Assembly (NCBI GenBank): GCA_013115125.1
Contig: JABANN010000182.1
Coordinates: 1 to 55,923 of the forward strand
Length of the DNA stretch: 55,923 nucleotides
From: Perkinsus olseni
Taxonomy: Eukaryota; Perkinsozoa; Perkinsida
Direction of reading: 5' to 3'
A program made the position numbers and the translations under genes. The notes under the pieces were generated by a model that was not told where the DNA came from, searched no databases, and worked only from the letters and a program-made list of their open reading frames with translations. This document shows, piece by piece, positions 43,819-55,000 of this stretch (within the stretch, counting starts at the first letter, position 1; each line of letters starts with the position of its first letter).

Positions 43819-45419
43819 TGGCAGATGAGAGGGATGAAGGAGAATGGTCTGTAGAACAGGAAGCGTGTTGGTTCCAAGATAATCCCATCAGTAGACATCA
43901 TAGTGTGCCAGTGGTCCACAATGGGAGTCACATTGTGGACCTCTGACCGCTCCCATGCTGGGAGCTTCTCAGGGCTCCTGAGGCAGGAGGCTCGATTTCG
44001 CAAGCAATGTCTGTGGCTCTTATTTATCGGTTGTTCACTCATATGATGACTTAGCTTAGCTAATTCAACCCTCGATGTCACGCACGCACCAGGATATCTC
44101 TGAACGCAAATAAGAGTATACATCTTCAAGAAATACCATCCTGTATGAATCGTCCACCCCGCCGACTTATTTTCGGGCCTTCTGGCTCAGAAGTTCTGAG
44201 GAACTGACGTTGCGGGAGCCCTGGGAGCCTCTTAGCCCGTTTCGCTCACCGCTTACCCGAACTACGTCACCGTGACGCACGCCACGTAGTGGCTAAGGGT
44301 GGTGTTCGGATCAACTCTTCATCACGCAACTGTAAATAGTTTTCGACTCAATATCGTTATGGGAATACCCAGGCTGTGAGTGGACCAACCCCCGGTAGGC
44401 GCATCATTATCAACAGCATAGCTTGTCGCTGCTGTCTCCCGGCTCTCACTAGGCGACAGTTGTGGCGTACGTTGTAGTTCCCAGCTAATCTGAAGTCTGC
44501 ACGCATCAGAGCTACTAAGGGACGCGCGAAATTTATGTCGCGCGCCCAATAACGCTGAAACGGTCGATGAAACGGTTGATCTATGTATCAATAAGTTCCA
44601 CGCTTCAAAATGTATATAACACCCCAATTTCAGATTCAAATGCTTTGTCCGAAGAAAAATATCATCGTTTCTCGGATTTGCCTAAGAAAAATGCACGCTC
44701 CTTAGATGCACGCAGCGCGTTTGAGTTCCTCGCGAGAATGGAGTTCCCCTGATAATTCATCGTGGCTTCCTCACGACATCATTGTCATCTTCGTCGACCG
44801 CAGTCTAAGCTATCGAGAGTATCGGTTCGATACACTTCGTGTGTCGAGGGAAGATCCAAGTCAGCTGAAGGAGAGAGCCGTGCGTGCGCGGACGAAGCAG
44901 TGTTCGTCGCTGAGGTGTCCATCGCAAGGGACGTCCAAGAGATGTTTTTGACCCGTCCGTAGGTCGCTCCAGGGGGTGGGCTACCCCGGGTAGCCTCGTA
45001 GGAGTGCATCCCACCTGAATGATCGATTCGCGCCCCGCCCTCTTCCCCCAGCGTTACGTAAGGTCGCCTACGGAAGGTTGACATGCATCAACCTATATTT
45101 TCAACAACCATCCCGATTCTGTTGCCTGCGTGGCTGCTCGAACTCAGAGGAGGAATCGCAGACCCGATCACGACCCCCGAAAAACATGATGGCAGGGTGA
45201 GGCTTCGATGGAGAAGCATTGACTGCTCCAAAGACTGACTGCCTATCGCTAGCAGACTTGTAACGACCAGGACCCGGTCAACTGTGCGACTAGCATGAAG
45301 TGCCACCAGAAGTGTGCCCGCCTTCAATCTGAATTTTGTCCAGGTCGCGACATCGTTGGGACGATTTTTCGATATGAACACCAATTCCGCCGTTAATTTT
45401 CAAGCAGAGCTCGTAATTA
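43819..45419. other. Long intergenic region
   Basis: Open stretches occur on both strands (GC-richer at 44.7-45.1 kb), but none has a convincing protein character or domain. A GC-rich inverted repeat (GACGCGCGA / TCGCGCGCC) lies at about 44520-44546. Confidence 0.45.
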
Positions 45420-46512
45420 TTAAAACTGATATAACTGTGGTAAAACTTGGGACGCAGGTGAGCCAGTGAAGGTATACGTTGCGACCTCGCTCAAAGGGGT
45501 CCGCTCCAAGTTAACTTCTACGACCTGATCGTCAAGAGTAACCTGCCCAGTGCTGTTACACACAGACCCTACCGGGACATTCCTTCTGAGTACAGCCTCA
45601 GCGAACCCAGCCGCTGGATAGACAACGCTCGAGGTCCCCACTACGAGAAAGAGGTCACAAGAACGTCTGAAAGAGCTAATAGCAGGAGCTACGGTATATG
45701 GAATATGTCGTACATAGCGCGATCAGCTAAGGCAAGGGTGTCTCCATCAAGACCTTCACCAAACCAGACCACTGCTGGTCGGAGTAACCTGGAGTTCATC
45801 GGCACAGAGCTGCTATCATGATGGACTTACTTGCCATCCTTGTGGGGTAGCTCTTCTATGGGAATCGGTACATGAGGCTTGGTAGGGTCAACATTGGCAG
45901 GAGCAGGCGTGATAGGGACATTGCGATCCTCCCAGACCTACTAAGCCTCTAACGATTCTTACAAGTGTCGTATGCTTACGTTAACACCATCTTCAACACA
46001 GCCATCAACCCCAAACTTCTTCACCAGCCATAGTGAGCCGTGTAACTCGATGACGGAACGGCTGCCCGCAGCTTGGTGGAGTCTGTCGACGTTTTGCTGA
46101 GGAAGTCTCCTTGGCCAAACCAGCTTCAAACTAAGATACCTCTTACAGTCATGAGGGTGAAGTCCTTCTCATCACTCTCCTTCATCTCCTGTAGTTGAGC
46201 ACACCAACGATGGCATATGTTCGGCTTAGCTGCAGCAACAACTTGCCGGCGATATTCATAAAACTCCCAGACCAATGAGGGGTCCGACTCGAAAGCCTCT
46301 GCCGTGGCCAAGCCTGCCTAGAAGCTCTCCCCTAAGGCTCGATGTGAAGCTTAGCTCTCACGCGTGGGGTCATGATGACGCCAGAGGCCCCCTTTGCCTC
46401 GAAAAGTTGGTATGCCACTCTCAGCGCTCACACCAGCACCAGTGATAACAGCGATGTGCTGAGTTTGTTGTATCAATGATCGCACTTCAGATAGGGCGGC
46501 ACGACTCGGCAT
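45420..46512 (-). CDS. SIRT5-like sirtuin without zinc cysteines
   Basis: An NAD+-dependent deacylase fold. Exon 1 reads [20 protein letters not shown] and [11 protein letters not shown]. The next exon has [20 protein letters not shown] and [13 protein letters not shown], then [20 protein letters not shown] with the catalytic His, then [55 protein letters not shown] and [20 protein letters not shown], ending LPQLYQF, TAA at 45420. NAD-binding and catalytic residues are present. The two CxxC pairs that bind structural zinc in SIRT5 and bacterial CobB (normally between the HG motif and the LRPxVVWFGE motif) are not visible in any of the joined exons. Confidence 0.85.
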
Positions 46513-46709
46513 CTAGGAGAGATTTCTGAAAGGCAAGAATTCACACCCTTCAAGACAACGCTTATTGTGACAACTAAAAGCCAAGAGAGATTAGAAATAA
46601 CAAGAGGAAACGATTACTAGAATGCAAAGTGTTTGAGGTTAACTCTGATTAACTGCTTCACAACTTATTCATTTTTCTTAGTCTCTTCGCTGCTCGAATT
46701 CTCAGAGTT

Positions 46710-47079
46710 CTACTGGGCCTTCTCCTTGTCGTCATCCCCCTTCACATCAGAGGCTGTGTCATCAGGCCCTGTCTCGACGCGTAGCATTGGAATTCTCGTA
46801 GTTAGCCACCAGATGAGGGCTATGAACCTGCAAAATGATGTTTGCAAGTTATGGTACGAGGATCGTAGCAGCCTACCCAATAGTGAGGATAATATAATCA
46901 ACCCAATCTGCCTCGTCCAGATGATCAACGCCGGTGAGATCTATGAGCTGCTTCGGGAAAATATATGGTAATCCCGTTTTCGCGACCGTCACGTTTTCAG
47001 ACATTATAACGGATTTTCGGTAATAAAACCCAAACTGAAACCTACATGAACCCGCTTCTGTAAGAACCTCTGTTTCCAC
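46710..47079 (-). CDS. Small single-span membrane protein
   Basis: Likely start MSENVTVAKTGLPYIFPKQL at 47002 (or MET at 47079). Acidic sequence (DLTGVDHLDEADWVDY) runs into a membrane span split by an intron (IILTIG, donor gtaggctgc; acceptor ttttgcag; FIALIWWLTTRIPML). A hydrophilic acidic tail (SDVKGDDDKEKAQ) and TAG at 46710 follow. About 80 residues. Family not recognised. Confidence 0.5.
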
Positions 47080-47964
47080 TAAGTACCACTTCTGAAGCGA
47101 TTAAAAAGGGTACTAGGGACCAGGGGAGGAGAGGCTCTCCTAGCGAAAGGATGATAACACAATCGGTGTCCCCCTGATAAAACAAATGGGCTTCGAATGA
47201 TCACTCAACCAACCAAGTGTCGTGAAGACTCGGCGATACTCAGCAAGTAAATGTAAAAATAGTGAGGAAATGGGTGGATGCTGATCCGATGATCGACCGT
47301 CTACTGAGGTTATTGAAGCAGTAACTGCTTCACACACAGCTCAAGTCATTGCCACCTTCGGTGCTATTAGACATGACCTACAGAGACCTAGCCCAACAAA
47401 TTAGAAATCCAGTTTAAGGACAAATGCTCAGGAGCCCACATGGATGAGCACCCCGACTATAATGATGATTGTCTGGCGTAGATTACCGAGGCGTCCTTCT
47501 TCCGTGAAAGCATCACGCTATGCTTGTCGACGTTCGCTTCGGTCCTCAGGACGACCCCTGCCCCTACCTCTGGACTTACTGCGTATATTTCTCCCATCCC
47601 GCGGTGCGCCCGGTTGTGATAAGAAGCCCGATGTGGATGGTTGATTCAATTCGCCCGAATGCACTCTGGAACTGAACTCGCTTGCCTCAAACCGTTCATG
47701 CTCCCCCGAGTGGGAAGCGCAAGAAAAGTGGGACAAAACCCTAGGGATGATGGCCGTGGATTGTCACTGTGGTCATCTCTGGGAGATGAATACTGATGAC
47801 AATCTATCCTGTCCTCACCCCCAGCACACCCTGCTCTTCTTCACCAGATCATAGCCAGTTGTTGGCACGAGGTCGGAGCAACGAGATGGCCTGTAGCCAA
47901 CAAGAAATCCGCCAGGGCCTTTTTAATTTTATGGCGCACTTCAGTCACGGCAGGTACTCCGAAC

Positions 47965-48375
47965 GGGCGCTAATTTTTCTCTCATCGGCGCTAAACTTTC
48001 TCTGCTAGGCGCTATTCTTTCTCACATTGGCGCTAATTTCTTCGGCCTCGGATATAAATATAAGGAGGAAGTCTAGTAAGTTAACACGGCTGCAGAGCGA
48101 ACGTGTTCATAGCTCGGATGTAAGGCTGGTTGGCGTTAAAAAAGAAGACCAGGACCTAGTGGAGTACTGACCGTAACCCCCGTCAACCCGAAACCCGACT
48201 CAGGTCGCCCTTCGGGCGACCTTTACCTAAAACCCGAAGGGCGCGCAGTGCAAGAGGTCAGTAGTGTAAGGCGAGCTCCTAAGCCACCCTCAGGATACCG
48301 GAAGTCCTCAGAAAAATGAAAGTGCCCAACATTAGAAAGAATAGCGCCGATGAGAGAAAAATTGGCGCTCGCCAG
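47965..48375. repeat. Foldback element with 21-bp tandem units in its arm
   Basis: The left arm has four tandem units of 21 bases, each starting GGCGCTA (47966, 47987, 48008, 48029). The right arm (48331-48375) is the inverted copy of the first two units, sharing the block AATTTTTCTCTCATCGGCGC exactly. The enclosed 280 bases are non-coding. It resembles a small non-autonomous inverted-repeat DNA element. Confidence 0.65.
48202..48222. other. GC-rich hairpin
   Basis: AGGTCGCCC and GGGCGACCT form a perfect 9-bp stem around TTC, inside the foldback element. Confidence 0.75.
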
Positions 48376-48891
48376 GAGTATATTCCTTCAGTCACGCGCC
48401 ACGAAACCCTGCGAATCGTCGTCGTCGGTTGGGTTGTGGTAGTGCTACGCTTAGGACTGTCGTTTTAGACCTGCTTAGAAGCTTATCCTTTCCAGTCGCT
48501 CGGAAGTGCTACGGGAAGTTCCCAACGGGCTGTTTAATGAACCAGTTGATGCGTTAGCAGTGAGTCTGCTGCTGCTGCTTGCTGCGGCGCCGCCGTTGAC
48601 GAAGGTGCGCTCACAGGCTCTAGGAGTGCTGCAAGAGGCGTCACACGACTTCCTACGATCCATTACTCGAACGAGATTAATGAGTCGCATTATCGGAGAT
48701 AATTCTCGTCATTTATTGTTTTAATGTTCCGTGGCTGGACGGGACAAGTGTCCTGTGATGGCATGGCTCGAGGAGGGGCATAGATCTCTCCTGAGTTCCA
48801 AGAGCGCTCCCAGAATTGAACTTCACGTGTGAGAGAACATCCTGTCATAGTTGCTCATAGTTGGCATTGTTTTTATCAATTCATTTCGCTC

Positions 48892-50286
48892 ATGAACATC
48901 TCTCCAAGTGAGCAGCAGCATACCGAAGGACCCGAGCCTTCCGTCATGGACGTCCTGAAGGAGCAAATACGTAACCTCGCCAAGTCCGAGTTTGCCAGGC
49001 TTGTTGAACCGAAGTATGGTCACAGTCATGATGTTATCGGTGAGATCACTGTGGCTAATGTTCTTGGTGGCGAACGCGGTATGAAGACTATGCTTACTGA
49101 TACCTCTGACCTCGATCCACTAGGAGGGATACGATACAGGAAGATGACTCTAAGAGAAGTAAATTCAGCTTTACCCAAGCCCGATGGGAGCACTGTGGGC
49201 CTGCCTGAAGGGGCCTTCTGGTTACTTTTAACGGGTGAGGTCCCTACCGAAGATATCATGCATGAGTTCAACTCGGAGCTGCACAGGAGAAGTGAGCTGC
49301 CTGATGAGGTCATTACTATTATCGACAGTTTACCTAAGGATATGCACCCCATGACTCAACTCAGTATTGGTGTACTGGCGCTGCAGCCCTACTCTGTCTT
49401 CTCGAAGGGCTACTTCCAAGGCGACCTGAGAAAGAGTGATTATTGGGAGAGTATCCTCGAAGACGCCGTCACACTGGTTGCACGAGTACCACAGATAGCA
49501 GCAAGAATCTATCGAAGATCTTTTCATCATGACGACCAAATCTCCTCAGATCCCCATCTTGATTGGGCTGCTAATTTCGCCCATATGCTGGGTGTTAGTG
49601 ATGACCCCCTGTTCGAGGACGTGATGCGACTGTACATGCTGCTGCATGCTGATCATGAGGGTGGTAACGTCTCTGCCCACACAACCCATCTCGTGGGCTC
49701 GGCCCTTGCAGACCCTTATTACGCCTTTGCTGCTGGTGTGTGCGGTTTGGCCGGTCCTCTGCATGGTATCGCTAATCAGGAGTCTTTGAAGTGGCTAGAG
49801 TCATGCATGGCTCATCACAACGGGAGAATCCCGACTAAGGAAAGTGTTGGAAAATTCGCCGAGAAGACTCTACGAGAAGGGCGAGTGATTCCTGGTTATG
49901 GACATGCTGTTCTCAAGGTGGCTGATCCGCGGTATCTTCTAGAGCGAGAATTCTGCCTTAAAAACATCGGTCATGACCCGATGGTGCAGTTGTGTTCTAT
50001 CGCCTACGAGGCCGTCCCCACTGTTCTCTCTAGTACTGGCAAAGTCCGTAGCCCTTATCCTAATGTCGACGCTCACTCTGGCGTGATGTTGAAGCATTTC
50101 GGTTTGAGTGAACCCGACTTCTACACGGTCGTCTTTGCTGTTTCCCGATCTATGGGTGTCATGGCTCAGTTGGTTTGGGCCAGGATAATGCAGATGCCAA
50201 TTGAACGTCCCAAATCTGTTACTTTGGATCATCTTTACGATACTGTTCTCAGCAAGAGCCATCCCCAAACCAAATCACAGTTGTAG
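48892..50286 (+). CDS. Citrate synthase
   Basis: Condenses acetyl-CoA with oxaloacetate in the TCA cycle. It is a single coding exon. Family blocks in order: VIGEITVANVLGGERGMKTM, LPEGAFWLLLTGEVPT, HPMTQLSIGVLALQPYS, LHADHEGGNVSAHTTHLVGS, CGLAGPLHGIANQESLKW, IPGYGHAVLKVADPRYL, YPNVDAHSGVMLKHFGL and SRSMGVMAQLVWARIMQMP. The catalytic His residues (the LHG and GYGHAV blocks) and the Asp (NVDAHSG) are present. The chosen ATG at 48892 gives a polar N-terminus. An in-frame ATG at 48829 would add a hydrophobic, His-containing lead. Sequence is of the mitochondrial eukaryotic type, although no clear targeting peptide is seen with the later start. Confidence 0.95.
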   Translation: MNISPSEQQHTEGPEPSVMDVLKEQIRNLAKSEFARLVEPKYGHSHDVIGEITVANVLGGERGMKTMLTDTSDLDPLGGIRYRKMTLREVNSALPKPDGSTVGLPEGAFWLLLTGEVPTEDIMHEFNSELHRRSELPDEVITIIDSLPKDMHPMTQLSIGVLALQPYSVFSKGYFQGDLRKSDYWESILEDAVTLVARVPQIAARIYRRSFHHDDQISSDPHLDWAANFAHMLGVSDDPLFEDVMRLYMLLHADHEGGNVSAHTTHLVGSALADPYYAFAAGVCGLAGPLHGIANQESLKWLESCMAHHNGRIPTKESVGKFAEKTLREGRVIPGYGHAVLKVADPRYLLEREFCLKNIGHDPMVQLCSIAYEAVPTVLSSTGKVRSPYPNVDAHSGVMLKHFGLSEPDFYTVVFAVSRSMGVMAQLVWARIMQMPIERPKSVTLDHLYDTVLSKSHPQTKSQL

Positions 50287-50997
50287 ATTTTGCATTGGAC
50301 ATATTCTCTTTTAAGGGCCGGATCGAAGGCCTCACTATTATTTCTATTCCACTTCCAACTTAGTGTGTTTCGGCCACCAGTGGTTTTGAGTATTGTCGAA
50401 CTACGGTTGAGGGCTTGAAGAGAATTCGGGTAACCATATTTATTATTCATACAGTCCCCTCCTCTATCAGTCATATCAATTTGGTGAGTGTTAGTTTTAC
50501 GTTCAACGTGTAAGCAGATCCAGCCAGGAGGAAAGGAAGTGTTTCTGGTTGAATGTACCCCTGAGGAAAGCTTATTGATAATATGTCTGATTGCACTTCG
50601 TGTCAATGCTACACAGTCTCTCCAACTGAGTACATCGGTAAGAGTCTCAGCCGGAACCGGCGTTGGACTATAAACTCACACACAACGTCGAGAACCCGCT
50701 CGGTCAGGTAAGCTCATCGCGATTTGATAGGGATTTGGGATGAGGAAATGGCCATTGTATAGCATGTCGTTGAGCGTGGGTTGCCTCAGAGAGGCTTTGA
50801 GAGACACGAAAAACAACTCGCATTCATGCGTTGCTACCCGAGTCAGTGAATACCCCAACCCCAGCAACAAACACAAAACTTGAGGAGGTTGGAGTTAGTG
50901 AGATCCTGTATATACTACCGACGGTCAGGGCTTATCAAGGTAGCCTGAGGGGTCGGAGTGATACTACGGATAAAATGAGAACGGTGGTTAGAGCTAC

Positions 50998-51032
<35 letters not shown>

Positions 51033-51084
51033 GGTTGTCGGGATAGTAATAATTAGTAGTTTGCATGTATACGGGATCAATAAA
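50287..51084. other. Convergent intergenic region
   Basis: This lies between the 3' ends of citrate synthase (+) and the Mei2-like gene (-). It contains a (GAT)n run (50997-51031). No gene seen. Confidence 0.6.
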
Positions 51085-51978
51085 TCAGTAATACGTAGAT
51101 CTGGTCCTTTCGAAGTGACCTCGGCCTCCACCAACACTGCCACGACGACCACCGTTGCTGCTATTGAACGAGTTGAATCTGTTCCTTCTAGAGCAACCGT
51201 GAATCGGAACCGCCTCGCCGTTTTCAATGGCCATTGGCTTGAACGCGTCGGGGATGTTGAACCGAGTGCCGGCGTTCTGGAAATGGTTAACATTCTGGCG
51301 GAAGCCTTGAACCCTTGCTGGGCAAATGACACAGACCTTCTCCGATCCATGCGCATCGAACTTATAACCCACAAATACATCGATAAAGCGAGCAACCTCT
51401 TCTTCGTTTACCAAATTAATAAATGCATAGCCAAGGTTTTTGTTATTAACAGAGTCCATCGGCATATAAAAAAAGTCCATAGAATGGCCGAAGCCCATGG
51501 TTGATATGAGTTGACGGAAGTTTCGGGGAGAATAACGACTAGGGATGTTACGAACCATCAGAGTTGTTACACCGTACCAATCGAAGTCTCCGGTGGTTGA
51601 ACCGGGCTGTTGCTTTGCAATAATCTCCTCCTTATCCGACTTTACGAACGGTACCCGACAGGGTAGATTGTCGTACATGGTACCATTGGCGTAATGACGT
51701 TGGCAAAAATCAATTGACGGAATGAGTTCACCAGTATCTGGATGGAACTCAGCCACGACGGGCGTCTTGATGTTGTTATTCAGCGCGGCCAGAATGTCGC
51801 TCTCACTTCTGCTCCTCGTTCGCAACTTGGGAAGTCCAAGCTCCCCTGGTGGACAGATCTCGTCCTCAGCCTCCTCGAAGTGGAAAGACGAGTTCTTCAG
51901 ACAGACCCGCATGACAGAATTACGGCGGACCTTAGGAGAACCAAAGGGACCATGAATGTCGCCGTTTTCTCCTTCCAT
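51085..51978 (-). CDS. Mei2-like RNA-binding protein
   Basis: A single coding exon of about 298 codons from MEGENGDIHGPF at 51978. The C-terminal half carries the Mei2-type RRM (RRM_2): TTLMVRNIPSRYSPRNFRQL, GHSMDFFYMPMD, NKNLGYAFINLVNEEEVARF and CPARVQGFRQNVNHFQN. The family binds RNA and, in fission yeast, controls meiosis. In alveolates and dinoflagellates it is expanded and its roles are little known. The N-terminal half is Ser/Arg-rich and disordered-looking, and the tail is Gly/Arg-rich (GGRRGSVGGGRG). The start is supported by the acceptor-like actgacacctctag two bases before the ATG. Confidence 0.92.
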   Translation of the reverse strand: MEGENGDIHGPFGSPKVRRNSVMRVCLKNSSFHFEEAEDEICPPGELGLPKLRTRSRSESDILAALNNNIKTPVVAEFHPDTGELIPSIDFCQRHYANGTMYDNLPCRVPFVKSDKEEIIAKQQPGSTTGDFDWYGVTTLMVRNIPSRYSPRNFRQLISTMGFGHSMDFFYMPMDSVNNKNLGYAFINLVNEEEVARFIDVFVGYKFDAHGSEKVCVICPARVQGFRQNVNHFQNAGTRFNIPDAFKPMAIENGEAVPIHGCSRRNRFNSFNSSNGGRRGSVGGGRGHFERTRSTYY

Positions 51979-51993
51979 AGCTAGAGGTGTCAG
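51979..51993 (-). other. 15-base acceptor-like motif, copy 2 (probable trans-splice acceptor)
   Basis: CTGACACCTCTAGCT ends immediately at the Mei2-like ATG. The AG two bases before the ATG fits spliced-leader addition. Confidence 0.6.
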
Positions 51994-52078
51994 TAAAACT
52001 ACGAAACGAAAATTTTCCCACCATCCAGAACTCTGAACATGAATCGAGGAGTGTTGAAACTTATTGCACGTTTTATTA

Positions 52079-55000
52079 TTATTTCCCTTCGCTGCTTTCC
52101 GCAACAGGCGGTGTATCATCACTGCCAGCCGTTTTGAAACGCTTCGCGTTGGGTTCCGTCAGTGTTTTTGGATTAACGTGGAGACCGCGCTTCCTCGGCA
52201 ATTGACCGTAAACAGTTGGACACCCGGCTGCTGCTGTCTCCTCGGGATTTGGAGCTGGTAGGGCCTGAGAGAGATATGACGGAAGGCAGAATTGAACCCG
52301 GGATCTTCGGGTTACGACCGGCTGACCTTGCGGATCTCTTCGGGTATCTTGATAATCATGAACGTGAGGTTGTCGCAGCCACTGCCCTCAAAGTTGGGAT
52401 CCTCAAAACGTAATCTGAGATGCTCATTCTCCCACTGCCGGGAATTGAACCGGAGGCCTTTCGCATAGAGGACGGAGCATTACTCTGGACAGACTGTAGC
52501 CTGGCACGCTGCTCCTGATAGTGCTGCTAGCGAGAAGGCCGTCTCCGACCCTTCGGCACCAGGATGTAAGGTGACCTGCCAATCATAACTACCCGCCGAG
52601 TGGCGATTGTACATTCTCACGTCGTTAATTCGAGGTTGTTTGAACGGTAGGACCTCAGGAGCCTTCTGGCCGGTCTTTACGGGAGAGCCCTTGCGCTTCT
52701 TCGCTTTACTGAAGGCTTCTATGATGCTGTTGATGCATGACGCTGATGACTACCTTCGCCACTGCCCCACAGTGTGAGGCGTTTGATGGATCAGCCGAAG
52801 TGCCGCCTTCTCGTGAGCTAATACGTAGTCAACAGCCTGCTGATTTGAGTGTATCTAATGTCGATCCATGGTGATCATACATCATTCCCACCGACTACCA
52901 CCTCCCATATCCCATCACACCCCAGTATGATATGAGTATCTTCATTGGAGAGTTGCCGCACTCTAAAGAATGCACCCTTCACTCCAAACACCGTGTATTA
53001 TCATCTACTACCGTAGGTCGGGCATAGCCGATATTATTTGACATTCAGGTGGGATCTCGACGTTCTGCTTATAACGGTGGTCACCCAGCGCTCGTGATAG
53101 GTTGAGGTCGCCTGTCACGGAAATAAAGATACGCGCGAGGGGCGACCATCACCTTGAACTCGATACTGCCCCATGCATTCCTCAACCTCGCCCCCGGCCG
53201 CGAGGATCCTCTCCAATTCAGTATCCTGCGAGTGGAAGATCGATTGCCCGGGCGTGCGCTAATAAGACGACCGTTCTACCTGTGAGGGTTTGTGGTCCTC
53301 TGATAACGCGTAGGCCTTGGCGGCTCTTGCCAGAATACACCTGGGAAGATAGCTGTTGACTAGGTAACCGAAAAACGGAGAGTTATGTACGATGAACGAA
53401 CGGGAAAAATTTGTGGAGGGAATTATTAAAACCCAAGCAGCCTTGACGATTCATGAGACTACCAGGGATCGACCTAGGATACGCTTAGTAATATCCCACA
53501 CCCTACGTACTCTTCCGAATCACCGTGAGCCCAGCCACTCACCGTGAGTCGCCAGTGTTGGCGCATATGAGTTGGGCAGGGGTAGTGCCATCACCCAAGA
53601 TGAGGGCGCACACGACAGCAGTGCATCCCTGCATGTAACGGTGGTAGCACGGACGGGGTGGGGGAGGGCACTAACCTGGGAATCCGCGGTTATCTGACGA
53701 CCGAGCATCTTCCAGAATTCACTTTCGGGTATCTCTAACAGACCATCATCATTCACTTTAACCATATCACCTAATAATAGTGAAACGGTGAAAAGATACG
53801 CCGAAGATACACGCCAAAAGTTTACCGATATTGTTGGGTAGGAAAAGTACGCCCGTTCGTTTAGAATCTTCCGGAGCATCCCCGTCCGCCTCCACCTTAT
53901 CTAAATCGATCTCATCCTCAACCTCAGCTTCGTCTTGGGACACGACATCCGGACAGGTGGGGGACTCCTACAGAGAGCTAGAGGTGTCAGAATCGCCGCC
54001 CGAGGGTCTCCTCCCTACCATGGGGGAGGCGGCCGGCGACGACGCTGCTGTGTGAGGGGCAGTTGATATTCCATCTTCAGCGGGGGACACGGCTTTCGTA
54101 TCACCACAGTGACCTATATGCACTGTGCATCATGATGACCTATTCTGTATCTTCATCGAATCGACCTAAGATACCTCCAGTGGTATCTGCATCTTCCTGG
54201 TGAGCATCTGCCATGGGTATATCCTCCCCTCCCTCTTCTGGCAGCAGCACACTGTCCTGAGAACCAGCCACCGGATCGAAACTCAGTAGTGGTATCTTTA
54301 ACCCTAACTAACCTCAGTAGTGGTATCTTTAACCCTAACTAACCTCAGTAGTGGTATCTTTAACCCTAACTAACCTCAGTAGTGGTATCTTTAACCCTAA
54401 CTAACCTCAGTAGTGGTATCTTTAACCCTAACTAACCTNNNNNNNNNNNNNNNNNNNNNNNNNNNNNNNNNNNNNNNNNNNNNNNNNNNNNNNNNNNNNN
54501 NNNNNNNNNNNNNNNNNNNNNNNNNNNNNNNNNNACCTCAGTAGTGGTATCATCCGTCCCTTCCCCATCTTCCTTTTGATAGGATGAATCATCTACATCA
54601 CTCTGATCAGACTCATCCTCATCGTCGTCATCCACTCCCTGTATGCCAAGGATATGCTGCAGTACTCGAGGCAGCTGCGAGGGGTGCAGGAGTATCTTCT
54701 GTTCATCCTCCTTAAGACCATCTTCGTGTAGCTCCATGACCTATCCATATCCGTCCTCAATCCGCCCCCTGCCGCCGTAATACCTCCTTCGCCCCCTCAG
54801 GTGTGGCCATCTCTCTGTCAACCTCCATAAAAGCATCATGCAAGGCCCTGGGATAATCATTATTTTGGTATCTAAGGTCGACCCTTGCTTGCGATAAAAA
54901 CACTGCTTCGCCTTACGCTTTAGAGTCGACCATCGTCTGTATAACTTTCTGAGCGACGAATCTAGCAGCACCTCGACCTCCATGACCATCAAACACACCA

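Larger units (their letters stand above)
47080..48891. other. Intergenic region with a foldback repeat
   Basis: Apart from the inverted repeat and hairpin described separately, there are Arg-rich open stretches on both strands near 47.44-47.74 and 48.48-48.72 kb, none convincing as a gene. The 3' end contains the citrate synthase leader. Confidence 0.45.

Noticed and set aside
47444-47736. Arg/Pro-rich protein near 47.5 kb
   Set aside because: Both strands are open over the same stretch, there is no domain, and neither a plausible start context nor neighbouring exons are seen.
54282-54438. Telomeric repeat
   Set aside because: The unit contains AACCCTAA, but the period is 31 bases, it lies inside the PP2C gene, and coding sequence follows on both sides.
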